From: Gammaproteobacteria bacterium
GTDB lineage: Bacteria; Pseudomonadota; Gammaproteobacteria; SZUA-229
Reading direction: 5' to 3'
Assembly (NCBI GenBank): GCA_030637945.1
Contig: DAOWFN010000077.1
Location: 1-23,657 of the forward strand
Length of the DNA: 23,657 nucleotides
The notes under the pieces are model-generated. The model did no database searches. It had not been told where the DNA came from and saw only the letters and a program-made list of their open reading frames with translations. Positions 21,861-23,657 of the stretch are shown here, in pieces (the stretch's first letter is position 1; every line of letters begins with the position of its first letter). The position numbers and the translations under genes were made by a program.

Positions 21861-23030
21861 CTAATTTTTTTCCTGCGGCTGAATGTGGCCGTACGCATAA
21901 TTTAAAAATGATTCCATAGGTTTGATCAGGTTTGCAATATGGTGTGTAGGGATTTTTTCAAAATCACCATTTAAGATTTCTGGCATGAAATCGTTTTGGG
22001 TTGCCACATCAGAGCTTTCTGAATCTGTTGCTGAGTAACCACTAGAATCCACCTGCTCTTCGTCGCCAGGATAAGATTTTTTGTATTTTTCAGAGTCTTG
22101 CTTCTTATGTATCAACTCATCACGTCTGATGATTTTACAAGTGTTATGTTGCAATGATGCATTTGCTGCTTTTTCGGCTGGCAAGCATAACTCTGTAAAT
22201 GTTATATCATGACTACAGTTCTCATTAGAATTTAGCCCTACACCCAATTTAATTTTTACTGCATCGCCTTCAATTTTAAACACCAGCTTATCGATGGCCT
22301 GTTGAATGCGTAATGCTATAATATGCGCTTTAAATGCCTTGGTCATGGGAAGCAATATTGCAAATTGCCCTGAACCAAAATGAGCTAATACATTTTCATC
22401 GCGTAGCGATTTTTTTATATGACCAGCGATTGAAACCGTTATTTGTTGGACGATTGTCTTGCAAAATTTTGAGGCTAGTTCATCACTGTTTTTTATCTGC
22501 ATAACGACAATAGAGAGTCCGTGTTGATGGCGATGTGAACTTGAAATTTCTCTGTCGCCGATTTCTTGTAGCCCTCTTTTATTTAATAAATTGGTCAAAT
22601 TGTCATGGGTAACATTCTCTTCCAGAGTGGCTATTTCCCTAGTTAGTTTCGTATAAGAGCCAGCACGGCTTAATATGTCTATGGATGAAAATGGTTTACT
22701 GATGAAGTCGGTAGCACCCATGGTGTACGAAATCTGCTTGGCTACGTCGGTATCTTCGTGTCCAGTAATCATAATTACCGGTAGACTTGAAATACCGCTG
22801 CATTCTGAACTTCTAATCTGCTTTAATAACATCATGCCATTCATGACAGGCATGTGCATATCTGCAAAAACAAGTGAAATAGAATCGTCGAACTGTATTA
22901 ATTCCCATGCTTCCTGCCCATTGCTGGCGTGACTAACGGCATAAGCTTCACCAAGGTGTTTTTCAATGACCTTGCGTATCGTTGCCGAATCATCAACGAT
23001 TAATATGTGTGTTTTTACAACTTCTGACAT
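21861..23030 (-). CDS. Response regulator with degenerate GGDEF-like output domain
   Basis: A 389-residue protein. The receiver domain (about 7-125) is complete: D13-D14, phospho-acceptor D57 in FADMHMP, T89 in MITGHED and K112 in SKPFS. A short linker helix leads to a GGDEF-like domain (about 140-295), with THDNLTNLLNKRGL as its usual start but GSGQF at 219-223 for GGDEF. It should lack diguanylate cyclase activity. A charged, Ser-rich tail of about 90 residues follows, with no known domain. The ATG is preceded by TGAGGGA, the best Shine-Dalgarno in this cluster. It is separated from the HD-GYP gene by 253 bases that hold no gene. No histidine kinase is within the window. Confidence 0.88.
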   Translation of the reverse strand: MSEVVKTHILIVDDSATIRKVIEKHLGEAYAVSHASNGQEAWELIQFDDSISLVFADMHMPVMNGMMLLKQIRSSECSGISSLPVIMITGHEDTDVAKQISYTMGATDFISKPFSSIDILSRAGSYTKLTREIATLEENVTHDNLTNLLNKRGLQEIGDREISSSHRHQHGLSIVVMQIKNSDELASKFCKTIVQQITVSIAGHIKKSLRDENVLAHFGSGQFAILLPMTKAFKAHIIALRIQQAIDKLVFKIEGDAVKIKLGVGLNSNENCSHDITFTELCLPAEKAANASLQHNTCKIIRRDELIHKKQDSEKYKKSYPGDEEQVDSSGYSATDSESSDVATQNDFMPEILNGDFEKIPTHHIANLIKPMESFLNYAYGHIQPQEKN

Positions 23031-23307
23031 GCGTCCCTCACCCCGTACAACCTTGTATTGCTTCTAACTTATATTGTGTCTAAGGAGTATAGGCAAAAAA
23101 TTATTAATATGTGAAAATTGCTCTAATGTCAGCATGACAATAATGTCAGTCCGCTAAAGCGTTAGTATTAGTGGCAGTTTGCGTAATAGTAGGAAGTATT
23201 AATACTCATAGTATTGGTTTTTTTGTTTGAGCTTTTGCTTTAAGCCACTGAACAAAATATGTGCCTATCATCAACTTACAGGGTTACGGTTTATAGTAAG
23301 AATGGCG
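23031..23307. other. Gene-free region upstream of the response regulator
   Basis: No gene is seen. It must hold the minus-strand promoter of the response regulator; a possible -10 box (TATACT on the minus strand) lies near 23086-23091 without a clear -35. Part of a cluster of TGTCA/TGACA half sites at 23124-23149 is listed separately. Together with the repeats that follow, the stretch 23031-23657 holds no intact gene. Confidence 0.55.
23124..23149. promoter_or_regulatory. TGTCA/TGACA half-site cluster, possible regulator site
   Basis: Direct repeats TAATGTCAG at 23124-23132 and 23141-23149 are spaced 17 bases, with TGACA in inverted orientation between them (23135-23139), so each direct repeat also forms a palindrome with the centre. 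It lies about 95-120 bases upstream of the response regulator start. Confidence 0.35.
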
Positions 23308-23351
23308 AAGGTCTTTTGTTTTTAAATGAGATCTTTGAAAATTTGCTATAG
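23280..23351 (+). pseudogene. Remnant of a hemW 3' end
   Basis: In one frame this reads VYSKNGEGLLFLNEIFENLL and then TAG, matching IYTTDKGFLFLNEILENLL at the hemW C-terminus with one inserted residue. Upstream the likeness ends and stop codons appear in frame, so only the last 20 or so codons survive. It cannot make a protein. Confidence 0.75.
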
Positions 23352-23471
23352 AAATACAATTAAAAGTAGTAGCTCAAACCTCATCCGACGGCTTTAAATA
23401 TTAAATTCTTTATAGCCTGACGCTCATCGTCTCAATAAACGGATATTCGGTAATTAAAACTGAATTGGTGA
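23308..23471. repeat. Direct repeat copy B of the hemW 3' region
   Basis: Partner of 18913-19075, same orientation and about 80 percent identical by eye, covering the last codons of hemW and about 120 bases beyond. The two copies bracket exactly the three c-di-GMP genes. Confidence 0.85.
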
Positions 23472-23492
23472 TACCGACCCTTTTCAGACTCC

Positions 23493-23657
23493 TAAAAAAG
23501 CATTAAAAGATTTTTTTCCACAGATAAACGCAGATGAACACAGATATCTTTTTAGCTTTCGCCTGCGGCGAAGCTAACAGAATACGTTTTTTAAGCTTTT
23601 AAATATCTGTGTTTATCTGCGTTCATCTGTGGAAAAAAATCTTTTAATGCTTTTTTA
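23493..23657. repeat. MITE-like long inverted repeat with nested hairpin
   Basis: The left arm 23493-23547 (beginning TAAAAAAGCATTAAAAG) and the right arm 23603-23657 are complementary at 53 of 55 positions. Both arms carry the CCACAGAT...CGCAGAT...CACAGAT triplet found in widespread bacterial interspersed repeats. Inside, TTAGCTTTCGCC (23552-23563) pairs with GGCGAAGCTAA (23567-23577) with one bulged base. There is no reading frame for a transposase. The right arm ends at the window edge, so the element may extend further. Confidence 0.88.

Noticed and set aside
23517..23547. Repeated CAGAT units suggesting a CRISPR or iteron array
   Set aside because: Only three irregular units without spacers, and they are explained as part of the long inverted repeat arm.

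Overview
The window looks like a chromosomal segment of a gammaproteobacterium with moderate G+C. The main evidence is the order radC - coaBC - dut - algC-type phosphohexomutase - argB - pyrE - xthA, which is the neighbourhood known from Pseudomonas and relatives, together with an AmpG-type permease and hemW. I cannot name the lineage from the sequence alone. Many genes have weak or absent Shine-Dalgarno sequences and several use GTG or TTG starts.

Layout. Positions 1-400 (-) hold the N-terminal part of an exported outer-membrane beta-barrel protein. Positions 564-3694 (+) hold five genes in one direction: a membrane-anchored J-domain protein, a small Rieske ferredoxin, a TrpD2/YbiB-like protein lacking the usual PRPP loop, a small acidic protein and a lipoprotein. 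A PlsB-like acyltransferase (-) is divergent from a PfkB-family kinase (+). A 432-base repeat-rich gap follows. Next come radC (-) and coaBC, dut, phosphohexomutase and argB (+), covering DNA repair, CoA, dUTP hydrolysis, sugar phosphates and arginine. A divergent DUF4124/TauE pair sits between argB and pyrE. pyrE (-) and xthA-ampG (+) are separated by a perfect 29-bp inverted repeat.

Positions 16505-17791 form a compact sulfur module: a good sigma70-type promoter overlapped by a palindrome, an unlisted 39-residue membrane peptide with a strong Shine-Dalgarno, a single-domain rhodanese, an ETHE1-type persulfide dioxygenase and a strong intrinsic terminator. hemW begins right after that terminator.

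Positions 19111-23030 (-) hold three cyclic-di-GMP signalling genes: a response regulator with a GGDEF-like domain, a DUF3391/HD-GYP protein and a GGDEF-EAL protein. Both GGDEF motifs are degenerate and the HD-GYP lacks the His of its HD dyad; only the EAL domain looks catalytically complete. The three genes lie between two diverged direct copies of the hemW 3' end and its downstream sequence. The window ends in a 55-bp-arm inverted repeat of the MITE type.

The most interesting items are the sulfur operon with its small membrane peptide and candidate operator, the hemW-tail duplication around the signalling cluster, and the pattern of lost catalytic residues in that cluster.
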